A stretch of 64,000 bases of DNA from Aurantimonas endophytica (lineage in GTDB: Bacteria > Pseudomonadota > Alphaproteobacteria > Rhizobiales > Rhizobiaceae): assembly GCF_014196845.1 (NCBI RefSeq), contig NZ_JACIEM010000003.1:434001-498000 (forward strand), read 5' to 3'. Positions 1 through 8,674 of the stretch are shown here, in pieces; the stretch's first letter is position 1, and every line of letters begins with the position of its first letter. Made by a program: the position numbers and the translations under genes. The notes under the pieces were generated by a model. The model was not told the DNA's origin. It did no database searches and worked only from the letters and a program-made list of their open reading frames with translations.

Positions 1-317
1 ACAAGCCGCAGCCGCAGAGCTTCTACAACGCCTCCAAGGCGGCCGTGCACCATTTGACCAAGTCGCTCGCGGCCGAATGGGGCCAGCGCGGCGTGCGCGT
101 CAACGCCGTGGCGCCGACCTATATCGAGACGCCGCTGACCAAGTTCGGGATCGAGGAAGACCCCGACATGTACAAGGTCTGGCTGGAGATGACGCCGATG
201 GGCCGCGTCGGCCAGCCCGACGAGATCGCCTCGGTCGTGCATTTCCTGGCCAGCGACGCTTCCAGCCTGATGACCGGCTCGATCGTCTTGGCCGACGGCG
301 GCTACACCTGCTGGTGA
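1..317 (+). CDS. SDR family oxidoreductase, C-terminal part (5' end outside window)
   Basis: This is the last ~104 residues of a short-chain dehydrogenase/reductase; in-frame codons begin at base 3. The active-site YxxxK appears as YNASK near the start, followed by the usual RVNAVAP segment and a C-terminal ADGGYTCW. That ending is common in polyol or sugar-alcohol dehydrogenases (gluconate-5-dehydrogenase/threitol dehydrogenase-like), but the coenzyme-binding half lies outside the window, so the substrate cannot be read. It lies 95 bases upstream of a pentulose kinase on the same strand. A polyol-to-ketopentose oxidation followed by phosphorylation is therefore a reasonable inference. Confidence 0.9.
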   Translation, partial: KPQPQSFYNASKAAVHHLTKSLAAEWGQRGVRVNAVAPTYIETPLTKFGIEEDPDMYKVWLEMTPMGRVGQPDEIASVVHFLASDASSLMTGSIVLADGGYTCW

Positions 318-412
318 TTTGATCCGCCGGCCCTTCGCCGCTCCTCCCGAGCTGTGCTACCCCGTCCCTCGCGCCCGCAAAGCGCGGGGGATTTTTCGTC
401 GGGAGACTGGGC

Positions 413-2092
413 ATGGGCGAGGCATTCATCGGCGTGGACGTCGGCACCGGCAGCGCGCGCGCCGGAATCTTCGACCGCGAAGGCCGGCTGCTCGGCACGG
501 CGAAACGCGATATCCGCCTCTGGCGCGACGATCACGGCCTCGTCGAACAGTCCTCGGCCGACATCTGGGCCGCGGTGGTCGCCTCGGTGCGCGAAGCAAT
601 GGAGAAGGCCGGGACAGATCCGGCTTCGGTCATGGGTCTCGGCTTCGACGCCACCTGCTCGCTGGTGGTCGTCGGTGTCGACGGCGAGGGCCTGCCGGTC
701 GGCCCGTCCGAAGACCCCGAGCGCGACATCATCGTCTGGATGGATCATCGCGCGCTCGACCAGACGCGCCGGATCAACGAAACCAGGCATCCGGTGCTGC
801 GCTATGTCGGCGGCGTCATCTCGCCCGAGATGGAAACGCCCAAGCTGCTCTGGCTGAAAGAGAAGCGACCGGAGGTCTTCGCCAAGGCGGCGCATTTCTT
901 CGATCTTGCCGACTATCTCTCCTGGCGCGCCACGGGGAGCCTTGCCCGTTCGGTCTGCACCCTCACCTGCAAGTGGACCTATCTGGCCCATGAGGCACGC
1001 TGGGACCCCGACTATTTCCGCACCGTCGGGCTCGGGGAGCTGGCCGAGGAGGACTTCGCCCGCATCGGCGCCGAGGTGGTCGACATCGCGACGCCGCTCG
1101 GCAGCGGGATCACCCCTGCGGCAGCCGCCGAACTCGGGCTGCCGGCGGGAACGCCGGTCGGCGCACCGGTCATCGACGCGCATTCCGGCGGTATCGGCAC
1201 GTTGGGCGGGCGTCGGCCGGACGGCAGCGCCGCCGAGCCCTCGGCCGAGCTGGCGCTGATCATGGGCACCTCGTCCTGCGCCATGGCGGTGACGCGCGAT
1301 GTCGCCTTCGTCGACGGCGTCTGGGGTCCGTACAAGGACTCCCTGCTGCCCGGCTACTGGCTGCTCGAAGGCGGCCAGTCTGCCTATGGCGCGGCGCTGG
1401 ATTATCTCGTGGCATTGCATCCGGCCTTCGCCGCTGCCAAGGCGGCCGCGGCCGGCGAAGGCCGTTCGGTGCTCGACCATCTGGAGCGGCGGGCGATCGA
1501 GACCGCCGGGTCGATCGAGGCGGCGGCCCGGCTGGCCGGCACGCTGAACATCGTTCCGGAATTCCTCGGCAACCGCTCGCCGGAGGCCGACCCCAACGCC
1601 ACCGCCGTCATCGCCGGCCTCGGCCTCGAGACCAGCGAGGCGAGCCTCGTTCGCCTTTTCGTCGCCGGGCTTTGCGGCCTGTCCTACGGCACCGGCCAGA
1701 TCGTCGAGGCAATGCGCGACAAGGGCGTCGGCCTCGGCACCATCGTCGTTTCCGGCGGGGCGGCTCGGTCGCCGCTGCTGCGCCGCATCCTCGCCGACGC
1801 GACGGGGCTCAAGGTGGCCCTGCCGCAGACTCCCGAGCCGGTCCTGCTCGGCGGCGCCATCATCGGGGCGGTGGCCGCCGGCGCGTTTCCCGACATCACC
1901 CATGCCGCCGCGCAGATGTGCCGGGTGGGCGACGAGATCGCGCCCAATCCCGATCTTGCCGCCTTCCACGCCCGCAAGCGCCGCGCCTACGAGATCCTGC
2001 AGCGCGCCGAGCGCAAGATCCGCGCGATCAACGTCGCGGCGGCTGGCGAGGACGGGGTTCGGTCATCGGCGGCGACGGCGGCGAGAGGCTGA
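413..2092 (+). CDS. FGGY-family pentulose (ribulose-type) kinase
   Basis: A 559-residue carbohydrate kinase of the FGGY family, which uses ATP to phosphorylate a ketopentose or related sugar in the cytoplasm. The N-terminus has the phosphate-1 motif GVDVGTGSARAG (residues ~6-17). The C-terminal half has the adenosine-site region IVVSGGAARSPLLRRIL and the following LLGGAIIGAV. The overall length and the C-terminal half fit the D-ribulokinase-like (YDR109C/FGGY) branch better than xylulokinase. The ATG at 413 follows GGGAG with a 7-base spacing. The preceding SDR gene on the same strand suggests a sugar-alcohol catabolic operon; sorbitol, ribitol and erythritol-type substrates cannot be separated from sequence alone. 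Confidence 0.9.
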   Translation: MGEAFIGVDVGTGSARAGIFDREGRLLGTAKRDIRLWRDDHGLVEQSSADIWAAVVASVREAMEKAGTDPASVMGLGFDATCSLVVVGVDGEGLPVGPSEDPERDIIVWMDHRALDQTRRINETRHPVLRYVGGVISPEMETPKLLWLKEKRPEVFAKAAHFFDLADYLSWRATGSLARSVCTLTCKWTYLAHEARWDPDYFRTVGLGELAEEDFARIGAEVVDIATPLGSGITPAAAAELGLPAGTPVGAPVIDAHSGGIGTLGGRRPDGSAAEPSAELALIMGTSSCAMAVTRDVAFVDGVWGPYKDSLLPGYWLLEGGQSAYGAALDYLVALHPAFAAAKAAAAGEGRSVLDHLERRAIETAGSIEAAARLAGTLNIVPEFLGNRSPEADPNATAVIAGLGLETSEASLVRLFVAGLCGLSYGTGQIVEAMRDKGVGLGTIVVSGGAARSPLLRRILADATGLKVALPQTPEPVLLGGAIIGAVAAGAFPDITHAAAQMCRVGDEIAPNPDLAAFHARKRRAYEILQRAERKIRAINVAAAGEDGVRSSAATAARG

Positions 2093-2568
2093 TCGGCCCG
2101 GCGGAACAGTCAGCGGCAGACAGGAAAGGCTGCTCCGCCTGAGGCCGGCGGGGTTCGGCAGCTCGGTGCGGCCGGTGCTTTCCTCGACCGCGCTCGCACC
2201 CGCCTCCCCATCCGTCTCCAGTCGGCCGCCGCCGTCTGGTGGGCATCGGGATCGGGCGCCCGGATCGATCTTGATCAGGGTGCCTGGCGGCGAATGAAAG
2301 GATCCTGGTCCGCGCCTTCGCCATCGTCGAAATCGGCACGGCAGGCGCAGATACTCGGGAGCGAAGTTGGCGTCTGCGCATTTGTGGCTGACGATGCACG
2401 GTGAGCCCCTGCTGTTGAGGAACCTTAAAGCCCTCTATCGCAGATCCCGGAGCGGAAGCCGGACATGAGCCCTGTTGGCTCATGCGGCAGGAACGCCTGG
2501 AGCAGCAGGACTCACCGCACCCGCACAGCCTGAGCATGACGCGCGGCTGGCACAGCAGAGGCAGACGA
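2093..2568. other. Intergenic region without a recognised gene
   Basis: These 476 bases separate the FGGY kinase from the next membrane-protein gene. No reading frame here looks like a known protein. One compact perfect hairpin is present at 2464-2484 (arms CATGAGCC/GGCTCATG, 5-base loop). It has no T-tract, so its role as terminator or leader element is open. Confidence 0.5.
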
Positions 2569-2988
2569 ATGACGGCCAAGCGACTGTTGCTGAAGAATCT
2601 GCGCCTCAGCGTCATGGACAACTCGTCAGCCTATGCTTTCTCCATAACCATCACCGGCACCTACGCGCTCCTCGCCACGATCGCAGCGCCGGGTCCGCTC
2701 GAGATCTTTGCCGGAGCCGGAGGCGCGGTATGCGCGTTCATGGTCGCAGAACTGCTGACGCTGCTGCTGCTCCGCGAAGACCCGCAGCGGTCCGACACGG
2801 TCAAGCTGCTCGGGCGGATGCTCAACCTGCTGTCGGTGGGCTGCGCGATGGGTGCGGCGTATCTGTGCGGCCTTCTGATGGACGGGCCGCTCGGCTGGCT
2901 GGTGGCCGGCTTCGTCGCAAGCCTGATCTTCATCTTGCTGGAAGGGCTGGAACTCGCTCTGGCCGAGGCGAAGGAGAAGGGCGCCTGA
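2569..2988 (+). CDS. Small four-helix integral membrane protein, unknown function
   Basis: A 139-residue protein with about four hydrophobic segments (roughly residues 20-40, 44-65, 85-107 and 110-130) separated by short charged loops. It ends in an acidic/basic tail (ALAEAKEKGA). No catalytic motif is visible and I do not recognise the family with confidence. The ATG at 2569 was chosen because the hydrophobic domain begins shortly after it. An upstream in-frame start would add a low-complexity stretch without membrane character. The gene stands alone between two long non-coding stretches. Confidence 0.65.
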   Translation: MTAKRLLLKNLRLSVMDNSSAYAFSITITGTYALLATIAAPGPLEIFAGAGGAVCAFMVAELLTLLLLREDPQRSDTVKLLGRMLNLLSVGCAMGAAYLCGLLMDGPLGWLVAGFVASLIFILLEGLELALAEAKEKGA

Positions 2989-3208
2989 CGCAGGCTTGAG
3001 CGCAGACGGGCACGGGCGGATCTGCGGCCAGCGCATCGTGAGCGAGTGGTTGCAAGTCAGCCACGCAGATGATCGAAGCACCGCTGCCGGTGGCACGGCT
3101 GACCGGAACGGCCCCTTGCCGATGGAGCATCGACGTCCGGCATCGGCTTCGACGACCACATCCGGCCGCACGGATCGGAGCGCCGCGGGAAGCCGGTCGC
3201 ACGAGTGG

Positions 3209-3457
3209 CTAACGCTCGGGTCCGTCCAGCCAAGCTGCGTCGACCGTGAGAGAGGCTCGGTAGATCTTCCTCCCGGTCTCGTCCCGGACCAACACGACGA
3301 TCGTGTGGTGCTCGTCTCCCAGGATCAGATCCCTGGCGAGATCCGGAAGTGCATCCACCGCGGCGTTCCGGATGGCGTCGCGCGATGTGCATTCGATACC
3401 GGTGTCGTCCCGGCTCAGATCGTCCTGATCCTCAATGTCGAAATAATACCGCGGCAT
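3209..3457 (-). CDS. DUF6894 family small protein
   Basis: An 82-residue cytosolic protein beginning MPRYYFDIED and containing DxTGIECTSRDAIRNAA, the pattern of the DUF6894 family that is abundant in Rhizobiales. Typical members are 75-90 residues, start with MPRYYF, then carry a D-(x)n-G segment and a short conserved alpha/beta domain. The start was placed at MPRYYF because family members begin there; the longer frame upstream has no similarity to the family. Function is unknown. It sits on the minus strand next to a DUF427 gene in the same orientation, 203 bases away. Confidence 0.8.
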   Translation of the reverse strand: MPRYYFDIEDQDDLSRDDTGIECTSRDAIRNAAVDALPDLARDLILGDEHHTIVVLVRDETGRKIYRASLTVDAAWLDGPER

Positions 3458-3660
3458 CAGGCCTCTCCGGATGCTCCAGGCATCTCGGGATGCAATTCCG
3501 GGGCACCGATCTTGCTCCCAGGAAACTCCAGTAAATCGTTCGCCGCCTATCGGCGCTGGTCGGGAATAAGGCGCGGCAAAGCGGCCGAACCCGGCAGTCC
3601 ATCTCACTGGGAGATGTTCGCGAACGGTCCGGCCTCTGCTTCCTTCGCCTTCGGCGGCAG

Positions 3661-4035
3661 TCAGTCGACGGTGATGTTGAACGGGTTGGGGTCGAAGCCG
3701 AAATGATCGAGGAGCGGCTCAGTCTCCCCTTCCGGCATAAGGAACATCCAGACAGCATTCTCTAGTCCGCCGCCTGACGCGGTGACGGACCAGAATTTCA
3801 TCTCCCGCCCGCCGAGACCCGGACCGGTACCGGTCTCGACCAGATGCTCCGTGTAGACGTCCCGGCGGGGCACGAAATAGACCGGCGTTTCGCCGAGTCC
3901 GTGAACGAGAAGCGCATCCCTGGTAGCGGCCAAGACGGCGTCGTGCCGTCGAACCACGACGGGACGTGGCTCGCGTTCGATGCGAAGCGACGTGGCTGTT
4001 GACCCGCCTCGGGTCTGTCCGGGTAGCTCGTCCAT
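3661..4035 (-). CDS. DUF427 domain protein
   Basis: A 124-residue protein of the DUF427 (small beta-barrel) type. Visible features are PVVVRRHDAVLAATRDALLV, then PVYFVPRRDV, matching the family's V-Y-F-P-R-x-D-V core, and later EMKFWSV and ENAVWMF. The C-terminal part is less typical than the N-terminal half. The start at 4035 is supported by TTGGAGGTTCTCATG, a strong Shine-Dalgarno with a 5-base spacing. A longer frame starting at 4110 has no such site. Function of the family is unknown. It diverges from the ferritin-like gene at 4310. Confidence 0.75.
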   Translation of the reverse strand: MDELPGQTRGGSTATSLRIEREPRPVVVRRHDAVLAATRDALLVHGLGETPVYFVPRRDVYTEHLVETGTGPGLGGREMKFWSVTASGGGLENAVWMFLMPEGETEPLLDHFGFDPNPFNITVD

Positions 4036-4309
4036 GAGAACCTCCAATGCTTCGACCGTAAGTCGATATTCAGCGGTTGGTTCCGGGGCCGGTGTCCGAG
4101 GGAAGGCCAAGGCGCGCCGCCGGATGACGGGGGCAACGGCAGGAGCACCGCGCAGCGGTCAAGCAGCGATCCGGCACCGTCTCCCGGATCGTTGCTCCGG
4201 TTCCGTCCGCCGGCAGATCGCGCTGCCCAGGGCGTAACGCCTCAGCCGCCTTCCGGAACAGATGGGTCCCTCCGGGCCTTTCCTGTCCACCAGACCCAAG
4301 GAGAACCTC

Positions 4310-4756
4310 ATGGTCACGACAGTCGGTACCGAAAACACCTTCGAGAAACTCGTTCAGAACCTTCTCATCCTCGAGCACGACGCGATCGCGGCGTACGAAT
4401 CCACGATCGAAAAGCTGGATGATCCCGCCTCGAAGGCGAAGATCGCCGAGTTCAAGGCGGATCACGAAAGCCACGTGGCCGAATTGACCCGCATGGCAGG
4501 CGCCATCGGCACGGCGGCGCCGCAGGAAGGCGACGCCAAGCAGTACCTCACCACGGGCAAGATCGCGCTTGCTTCCATCATCGGCGACAAGACCATTCTC
4601 AAGGCGATGTCGACGAACGAGATCGAGACCAAGATGGCTTACGATCACGCGGCCAAGAACGATGTCGCGACGCCGGAGGCGCGCACCTTCTTCCAGAAGG
4701 CCTACGCCGACGAATCCCGCCACAAGGAATGGATGGACGCGGCCGCGGCCGCCTGA
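4310..4756 (+). CDS. Ferritin-like domain protein (DUF2383-type)
   Basis: A 148-residue all-alpha protein with the Glu/His pattern of a ferritin-like four-helix bundle: EHDAIAAYE (residues ~20-28), EFKADHESH, NEIETKMAYDHA and DESRHKEW near the C-terminus. These are candidate di-metal ligands. Related DUF2383/YciF-like proteins are induced by stress and stationary phase, and a role in metal or oxidant handling is inferred from that family. The start follows AAGGAGAACCTC. It is monocistronic: a strong intrinsic terminator begins 8 bases after the stop codon. Confidence 0.8.
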   Translation: MVTTVGTENTFEKLVQNLLILEHDAIAAYESTIEKLDDPASKAKIAEFKADHESHVAELTRMAGAIGTAAPQEGDAKQYLTTGKIALASIIGDKTILKAMSTNEIETKMAYDHAAKNDVATPEARTFFQKAYADESRHKEWMDAAAAA

Positions 4757-4764
4757 GGCGCGGA

Positions 4765-4800
4765 GGAACCCGTCGGCCGACGCCGGCGGGTTCCTTCTTT
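4765..4800 (+). terminator. Intrinsic terminator after the ferritin-like gene
   Basis: A 13-base-pair stem (arms GGAACCCGTCGGC and GCCGGCGGGTTCC, one T-G wobble) with the tetraloop CGAC, directly followed by TTCTTT. Stem length, GC content and the T-rich tail all fit a rho-independent terminator for the 4310-4756 gene. Confidence 0.85.
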
Positions 4801-4818
4801 ATGGCGTCGCCCAGCGGG

Positions 4819-4998
4819 CTACGGGCCCCCTGCCACCGAATCCATAACGACCATCACGAGGTCATCGAGATTGACCGAGCCGTTGATCGTCACCTTGTCC
4901 TCACTCGCCTCGACCCTGAGCTTCGAGCCGCCGTTTTCCGCCTGACGCCGCAGCTCTTCGACGATCGCCTTGCGCACATGACGCGGGCCTTTACGCAT
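4819..4998 (-). CDS. Small conserved-looking hypothetical protein (59 aa)
   Basis: A 59-residue charged protein, starting MRKGPRHVRKAIVEELRRQAE and ending in DLVMVVMDSVAGGP. A predicted amphipathic helix is followed by a beta-rich segment (SKLRVEASEDKVTINGSV). I do not recognise the family. The start at 4998 has only a weak AGAG-type ribosome site. A perfect 9-base inverted repeat (5027-5047) and AT-rich promoter-like sequence lie just upstream, which supports a real, regulated transcript in this direction. Confidence 0.5.
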   Translation of the reverse strand: MRKGPRHVRKAIVEELRRQAENGGSKLRVEASEDKVTINGSVNLDDLVMVVMDSVAGGP

Positions 4999-5376
4999 CC
5001 TGAAACTCTTGTATAAGACATAATATGTGGTTGTCTGCGACAACCACGGCAAGAACGTTGCGCTGCTCCGCGGGCGGGGCGCATTCCGCGGTGAAACCAT
5101 ATGCCAGATCGTAGGAGATGCCGCGGAACGAGGCGAGAGGCGCGTCGATGGCCGGGACGCTGCGCTTGGGTCTTCGACCTGCTGCCGGACGGCCGGCTCA
5201 CCAACGGACCAGGGAGCCCCGGATGAGGTTTCCGGTCGAGCTCCGGCCGGCGGAGGGCGTAAGCCTCGGTCACGCGAGAGTCAGATCCACCGCGAGGCCC
5301 TGAGCGCCCCGCATCTCCTCCGCCGCGGCCGAATCCCGGCCCCGCCTCCGCTCCCTCCAAGCCCACAGGCAAGCCG
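4999..5376. other. Divergent intergenic region between the 59-residue gene and yeiH
   Basis: These 378 bases hold no recognisable protein. The left end is AT-rich (TATAAG and TATTAT-like blocks around 5012-5027) and contains the 9-base inverted repeat described separately. The right two thirds are GC-rich and featureless apart from the yeiH ribosome site, so a long 5' leader for yeiH is possible. Confidence 0.45.
5027..5047. promoter_or_regulatory. Perfect 9-bp inverted repeat, candidate operator
   Basis: The arms GTGGTTGTC and GACAACCAC are perfectly complementary across a 3-base spacer TGC. The site lies about 30 bases upstream of the 59-residue gene start and next to AT-rich promoter-like sequence, as expected of a repressor or activator site. 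No dedicated regulator gene is adjacent, so the partner is unknown. Confidence 0.45.
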
Positions 5377-6387
5377 ATGTCCGAACCCTCAATGTCTGCC
5401 GCTCAGGGCCGCTATCGACCGCTCTTTGCGGGCATCCTGCTGGCGCTGACGGTCGCGACCGCCGCACGCTTCGTCGCCGATCACTACGGCGCGCCGGTCA
5501 TGCTGTTTGCCCTTCTGATCGGCATGGCGTTCAACTTCCTCGCCGTCGACCCGCGCTTCAAGCCGGGCCTGGAATTCTCCTCCAAGAACCTCCTGCGCAT
5601 CGGCATCGTGCTGCTCGGGGCGCGCATCACCACCAGCGACATAGCCTCGCTCGGGCTTTCGACCTTCGCGACGGTCGTCGGCCTCATCGCCCTGACCATC
5701 GGCACCGGCTTCGTGTGCGGGCGCATCTTCAACAAGCAATGGCGCTTCTCGCTGCTCACCGGCGGCTCGGTGGCGATCTGCGGCGCGTCCGCCGCGCTGG
5801 CGATCGCTTCGGTCATTCCCCACAACGAGAAGACCGAACGCAATCTCCTCTTCACCGTGGTCTCGGTGACGACGCTGTCGACGATCGCGATGATCCTTTA
5901 TCCGATCCTCTTCACGGTGCTGGGCCTGACGACCAGCCAGAGCGGCTTTCTCGTCGGCGCGACGATTCACGACGTCGCCCAGGTCGTCGGTGCCGGCTAC
6001 TCGATTTCGACGGATGTCGGCGACGTCGCGACGATCATCAAGCTCCTGCGCGTCGCCATGCTGCCTGTCGTTCTCGTCATCATCGTGCTGGCCCTCGCCG
6101 GCCAGAGGCGCGGCGGGACGGGATCCGTGCGCCTGCCGCTCTTCGTCGTGGGTTTTGCCGCCCTGACCGCCATCAACAGCCTGGGGCTCCTGCCGGCCGT
6201 CGCCGCCAAAGCCGCCGTCGACCTGTCGGGCTGGCTGCTGGTCGTGGCGATATCGGCGCTCGGGGTGCGCACCAACATGAAGGACATGTTGCAGCTCGGC
6301 TGGCGGCATGTCGCCATGGTCGTCACGGAGACGCTGGTTCTGCTGATCCTGGCGATCGCCGCGGTGGAGATCGGCCTCGCCGGCTGA
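5377..6387 (+). CDS. YeiH/UPF0324 family membrane protein (putative sulfate/anion exporter)
   Basis: A 336-residue polytopic inner-membrane protein of the UPF0324 (YeiH) family, annotated by homology as a putative sulfate exporter. Family landmarks include the N-terminal GILLALTVATAAR helix, LRIGIVLLGARIT, GGSVAICGASAALAIASVIP, and GATIHDVAQVVGAGYSIS in the middle. About ten hydrophobic segments are visible and the length matches the family. The start is ATG with AGGCAAGCCG upstream; an internal ATG at 5392 is an alternative. It converges on the BenE-type gene across a hairpin at 6480-6507. The real substrate is uncertain. Confidence 0.88.
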   Translation: MSEPSMSAAQGRYRPLFAGILLALTVATAARFVADHYGAPVMLFALLIGMAFNFLAVDPRFKPGLEFSSKNLLRIGIVLLGARITTSDIASLGLSTFATVVGLIALTIGTGFVCGRIFNKQWRFSLLTGGSVAICGASAALAIASVIPHNEKTERNLLFTVVSVTTLSTIAMILYPILFTVLGLTTSQSGFLVGATIHDVAQVVGAGYSISTDVGDVATIIKLLRVAMLPVVLVIIVLALAGQRRGGTGSVRLPLFVVGFAALTAINSLGLLPAVAAKAAVDLSGWLLVVAISALGVRTNMKDMLQLGWRHVAMVVTETLVLLILAIAAVEIGLAG

Positions 6388-6479
6388 TCTGGCCGGGTGC
6401 GCACCGGTACGGTGGCGGTCACGGCGCCCGCCGCGCGATTGGTTGCGCACGGCAAAGCGGAACCGAGTTGCCGCGCGTC

Positions 6480-6507
6480 GAGCCCGCCTCCGTCCGGAAG
6501 CGGGCTC
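6480..6507. terminator. Hairpin between convergent yeiH and benE-type genes
   Basis: An 8-base-pair perfect stem (GAGCCCGC/GCGGGCTC) with a 12-base loop lies midway in the 146-base gap between two convergent genes. It lacks a clear T-tract, so it may serve as a bidirectional, possibly Rho-assisted, transcription end. Confidence 0.45.
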
Positions 6508-6533
6508 TGCGTGTGGCGAGAGGGCAGCGTCGG

Positions 6534-7793
6534 TCAGGCCGGCCGGGGCGCGGCGCGCTCCTGGACGACGGAGGGACGCTCGACCAGCATCGAGACGGCA
6601 GCACCAGCCACCAACGCCCAGAACGGCGCGCTGATGCCGAGGATGGAGATGTTCGACATCGCGACCACCAGGGCAACGAAGGCCCCGATCTGATAGCCGG
6701 CGCCCTTCGTAAAGGCCGACTGGAAGGCCATCAGCAGGACGTTGATCATCGCAAGGCCCGCGACGGCGCCGATAAGCGGTGCGGGCAGCGCCAGGATCAG
6801 CGGAACCAGCAGGCCGGCGAAGATGCCGAAACCGGCGAACAGGATACCGTTGATCACGGTCGCCGCATAGCGGCCCTGCCTGTCCTCGCCCGCTTGGTCG
6901 GAGGAGCAGATAGCCGTCATCGGCCCGGCGATGTTGGCGTTATGGCCGCCGAGAAAGCCGGCCAAAATGCCGCCGACGCCGGAGATGATCGTCATCGCGT
7001 TGATCGGCGGACGATAGTCCTCGGCCAGGAGCACGCCGGTCGCCTGGGCATTCTCTGCGCCGACGACCAGGATCGCCAGAGGCAAGGCAATGGCGAGGAA
7101 GGCGTCGAGCGTGAACCGCGGTGCGGTGAATTCCGGCATGACGAAGCTGATGCCGGCCTCGGCCGTGCCGAAGGAGCCTGTCGCCCACACGGCGATCAGG
7201 CCGACGACCAGCGCCGAGAGCACCGGCGGAACGACCTTGGTGAGGCGCATCGACAGGAAGAACGCCAGCACCGCGGCGCCGACCACGATCGGCAAGGTCC
7301 CCACAGCCGTCACCGCGCCGGTGCCGAAGCGGATCAGCGCCCCGGCGATCATCGCCATGACGATCGGCATCGGCAGCCATCGCATGACTCGGCCAATCAG
7401 CCCGGTCACGCCCAGGAAGAGAACGATCACGCCGGCCATGATGAAGGCGCCGACGGCCTGATCGAAGCTGAACACCGCCAGCGACCCGGCGACGAGGGCG
7501 GCGCCGGGAATCGAATAGGCGCCGGTGATGGGCATCTTGTAGTGGAGGGCCATCAGCAGGCTGATCAGCCCGCCCAGCCCGTAGATGGCGAGAAGCCACG
7601 CCACGGTCTGGCCGTTGGTGAGGTTGCCCGCCCCTGCCGCCCCGATGACGATCAGGGCCGGTCCGGAGCAGCCGAAGATCGCCGCGACCAGGCCGGCGCT
7701 CGCCGTCTTGACGTTGATGCGGCTCGGCAGGTCGCGGAGCCCGGCGGCGATGCCGGGCCCGGGCTCGATCCAGTGTCGTTCTGTCTTTTCCAT
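6534..7793 (-). CDS. Benzoate/H+ symporter BenE family transporter
   Basis: A 419-residue inner-membrane secondary transporter of the BenE family with about 11-12 hydrophobic segments. Recognisable parts are AAIFGCSGPALIVIGAA near the N-terminus, LLMALHYKMPITGAYSIPGAAL, and the central NAQATGVLLAEDYRPPINAM followed by GGHNANIAGPMTAIC, which is very typical of BenE. The start at MEKTERHW follows GGGAGGAATCGGG. The longer frame upstream adds a non-membrane tail. It is the last gene of a run that includes an enoyl-CoA hydratase and an acyl-CoA ligase. Uptake of an aromatic or similar carboxylate for CoA activation is therefore likely; benzoate itself is not proven. Confidence 0.85.
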   Translation of the reverse strand: MEKTERHWIEPGPGIAAGLRDLPSRINVKTASAGLVAAIFGCSGPALIVIGAAGAGNLTNGQTVAWLLAIYGLGGLISLLMALHYKMPITGAYSIPGAALVAGSLAVFSFDQAVGAFIMAGVIVLFLGVTGLIGRVMRWLPMPIVMAMIAGALIRFGTGAVTAVGTLPIVVGAAVLAFFLSMRLTKVVPPVLSALVVGLIAVWATGSFGTAEAGISFVMPEFTAPRFTLDAFLAIALPLAILVVGAENAQATGVLLAEDYRPPINAMTIISGVGGILAGFLGGHNANIAGPMTAICSSDQAGEDRQGRYAATVINGILFAGFGIFAGLLVPLILALPAPLIGAVAGLAMINVLLMAFQSAFTKGAGYQIGAFVALVVAMSNISILGISAPFWALVAGAAVSMLVERPSVVQERAAPRPA

Positions 7794-7818
7794 CCCGATT
7801 CCTCCCAGGGAACGATGC

Positions 7819-8625
7819 TCAGCGTCCGGCGAACGCCGGTTTGCGCTTTTCATGGAAGGCCTCCACGCCTTCCTTGAAGTCTTCCGATTGCCGCAGGCGG
7901 CTGTAGTTCAGCCCCTCCAGCTCGATGGCGGTGGTCAGCAGCGCGTCATCGGTGTCGTTGAGGAGCTTCTTGGCCGTGCGCTGGGCGAGCGGCGAGAAGC
8001 CGCGCAGTTCCTCGACGAGGGCGCTCACGACGGCCTCGAGCTCCGCGTCGGCGACGCATTCGGTGGCGATGCCCCAGTCGGCGGCCGTCTGCCCCGAGAT
8101 CCGCTTGGAGCGCATGACGATCTGCTTGGTGCGGGTGATGCCGACGATCTTCTGCAGCCGTGCCGATCCGCCGGAGCCGGGGATCTGGCCAAGCTTCTGC
8201 TCAGGCAGGGCGTACTGGCAGGTCTCGGAGGCGATCCGGAAGTCGCAGGCGAGCGAGATCTCGAAGCCGACGCCGAACGTGTAGCCGCGGTTGGCGGCGA
8301 TCACCGGCTTCGAGCAACGCGCCGGCGCCGCGATGTTCCACGCGAGCTTGGAGACGTGCTCCGGGCTCGCTTCCAGGAAACCCTTGATGTTGCCGCCCGA
8401 GGAGAAATGCTCGCCGGCGCCGGACAGGACGATGACGCGGACGCGCTCGTCCTCGTCGAGCGCCTCGAAGACCAGCCGCAACTGGTCGCGGGCGCCCATT
8501 GAGATGACGTTGTAGGGCGGGCGGTCGAGCACGATGTCGGCGCGCTCGGCCGCGGCGTCGATCGTGACGCTGAAGCCGTCGAGATCGGCGAGACGGGGAT
8601 CGGAGAAGTGGGCGGTCTGGCTCAT
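7819..8625 (-). CDS. Enoyl-CoA hydratase/isomerase (crotonase) family protein
   Basis: A 268-residue cytosolic crotonase-fold enzyme acting on an acyl-CoA thioester. The first oxyanion-hole segment is HFSSGGNIKGF (residues ~73-83) and the second is the NRGYTFGVGFEISLACD region. The QKLGQIPGSGGSARL stretch follows as in hydratases. In this last segment the position usually holding a catalytic Glu in enoyl-CoA hydratase is not clearly conserved, so another crotonase reaction (hydrolysis, isomerisation or ring cleavage) is possible. GAGGACATC precedes the ATG. It lies 49 bases after the acyl-CoA ligase in the same operon, which suggests it processes that ligase's product. Confidence 0.85.
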   Translation of the reverse strand: MSQTAHFSDPRLADLDGFSVTIDAAAERADIVLDRPPYNVISMGARDQLRLVFEALDEDERVRVIVLSGAGEHFSSGGNIKGFLEASPEHVSKLAWNIAAPARCSKPVIAANRGYTFGVGFEISLACDFRIASETCQYALPEQKLGQIPGSGGSARLQKIVGITRTKQIVMRSKRISGQTAADWGIATECVADAELEAVVSALVEELRGFSPLAQRTAKKLLNDTDDALLTTAIELEGLNYSRLRQSEDFKEGVEAFHEKRKPAFAGR

Positions 8626-8674
8626 GATGTCCTCGAATTCGGGATGCGTTGATGGCGGCGCCGGTTAGCCGGCT

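Noticed and set aside
302-1969. Long minus-strand open frame (555 codons) opposite the FGGY kinase
   Set aside because: It is Arg/Asp/Gly/His-rich with no domain character, typical of antisense frames in GC-rich DNA, and the plus-strand kinase is a clear family match.
5715-7877. Plus-strand frame of 720 codons crossing yeiH and benE
   Set aside because: Crosses an intergenic hairpin and two real genes in other frames; protein is Arg/Asp/Gln-rich noise.
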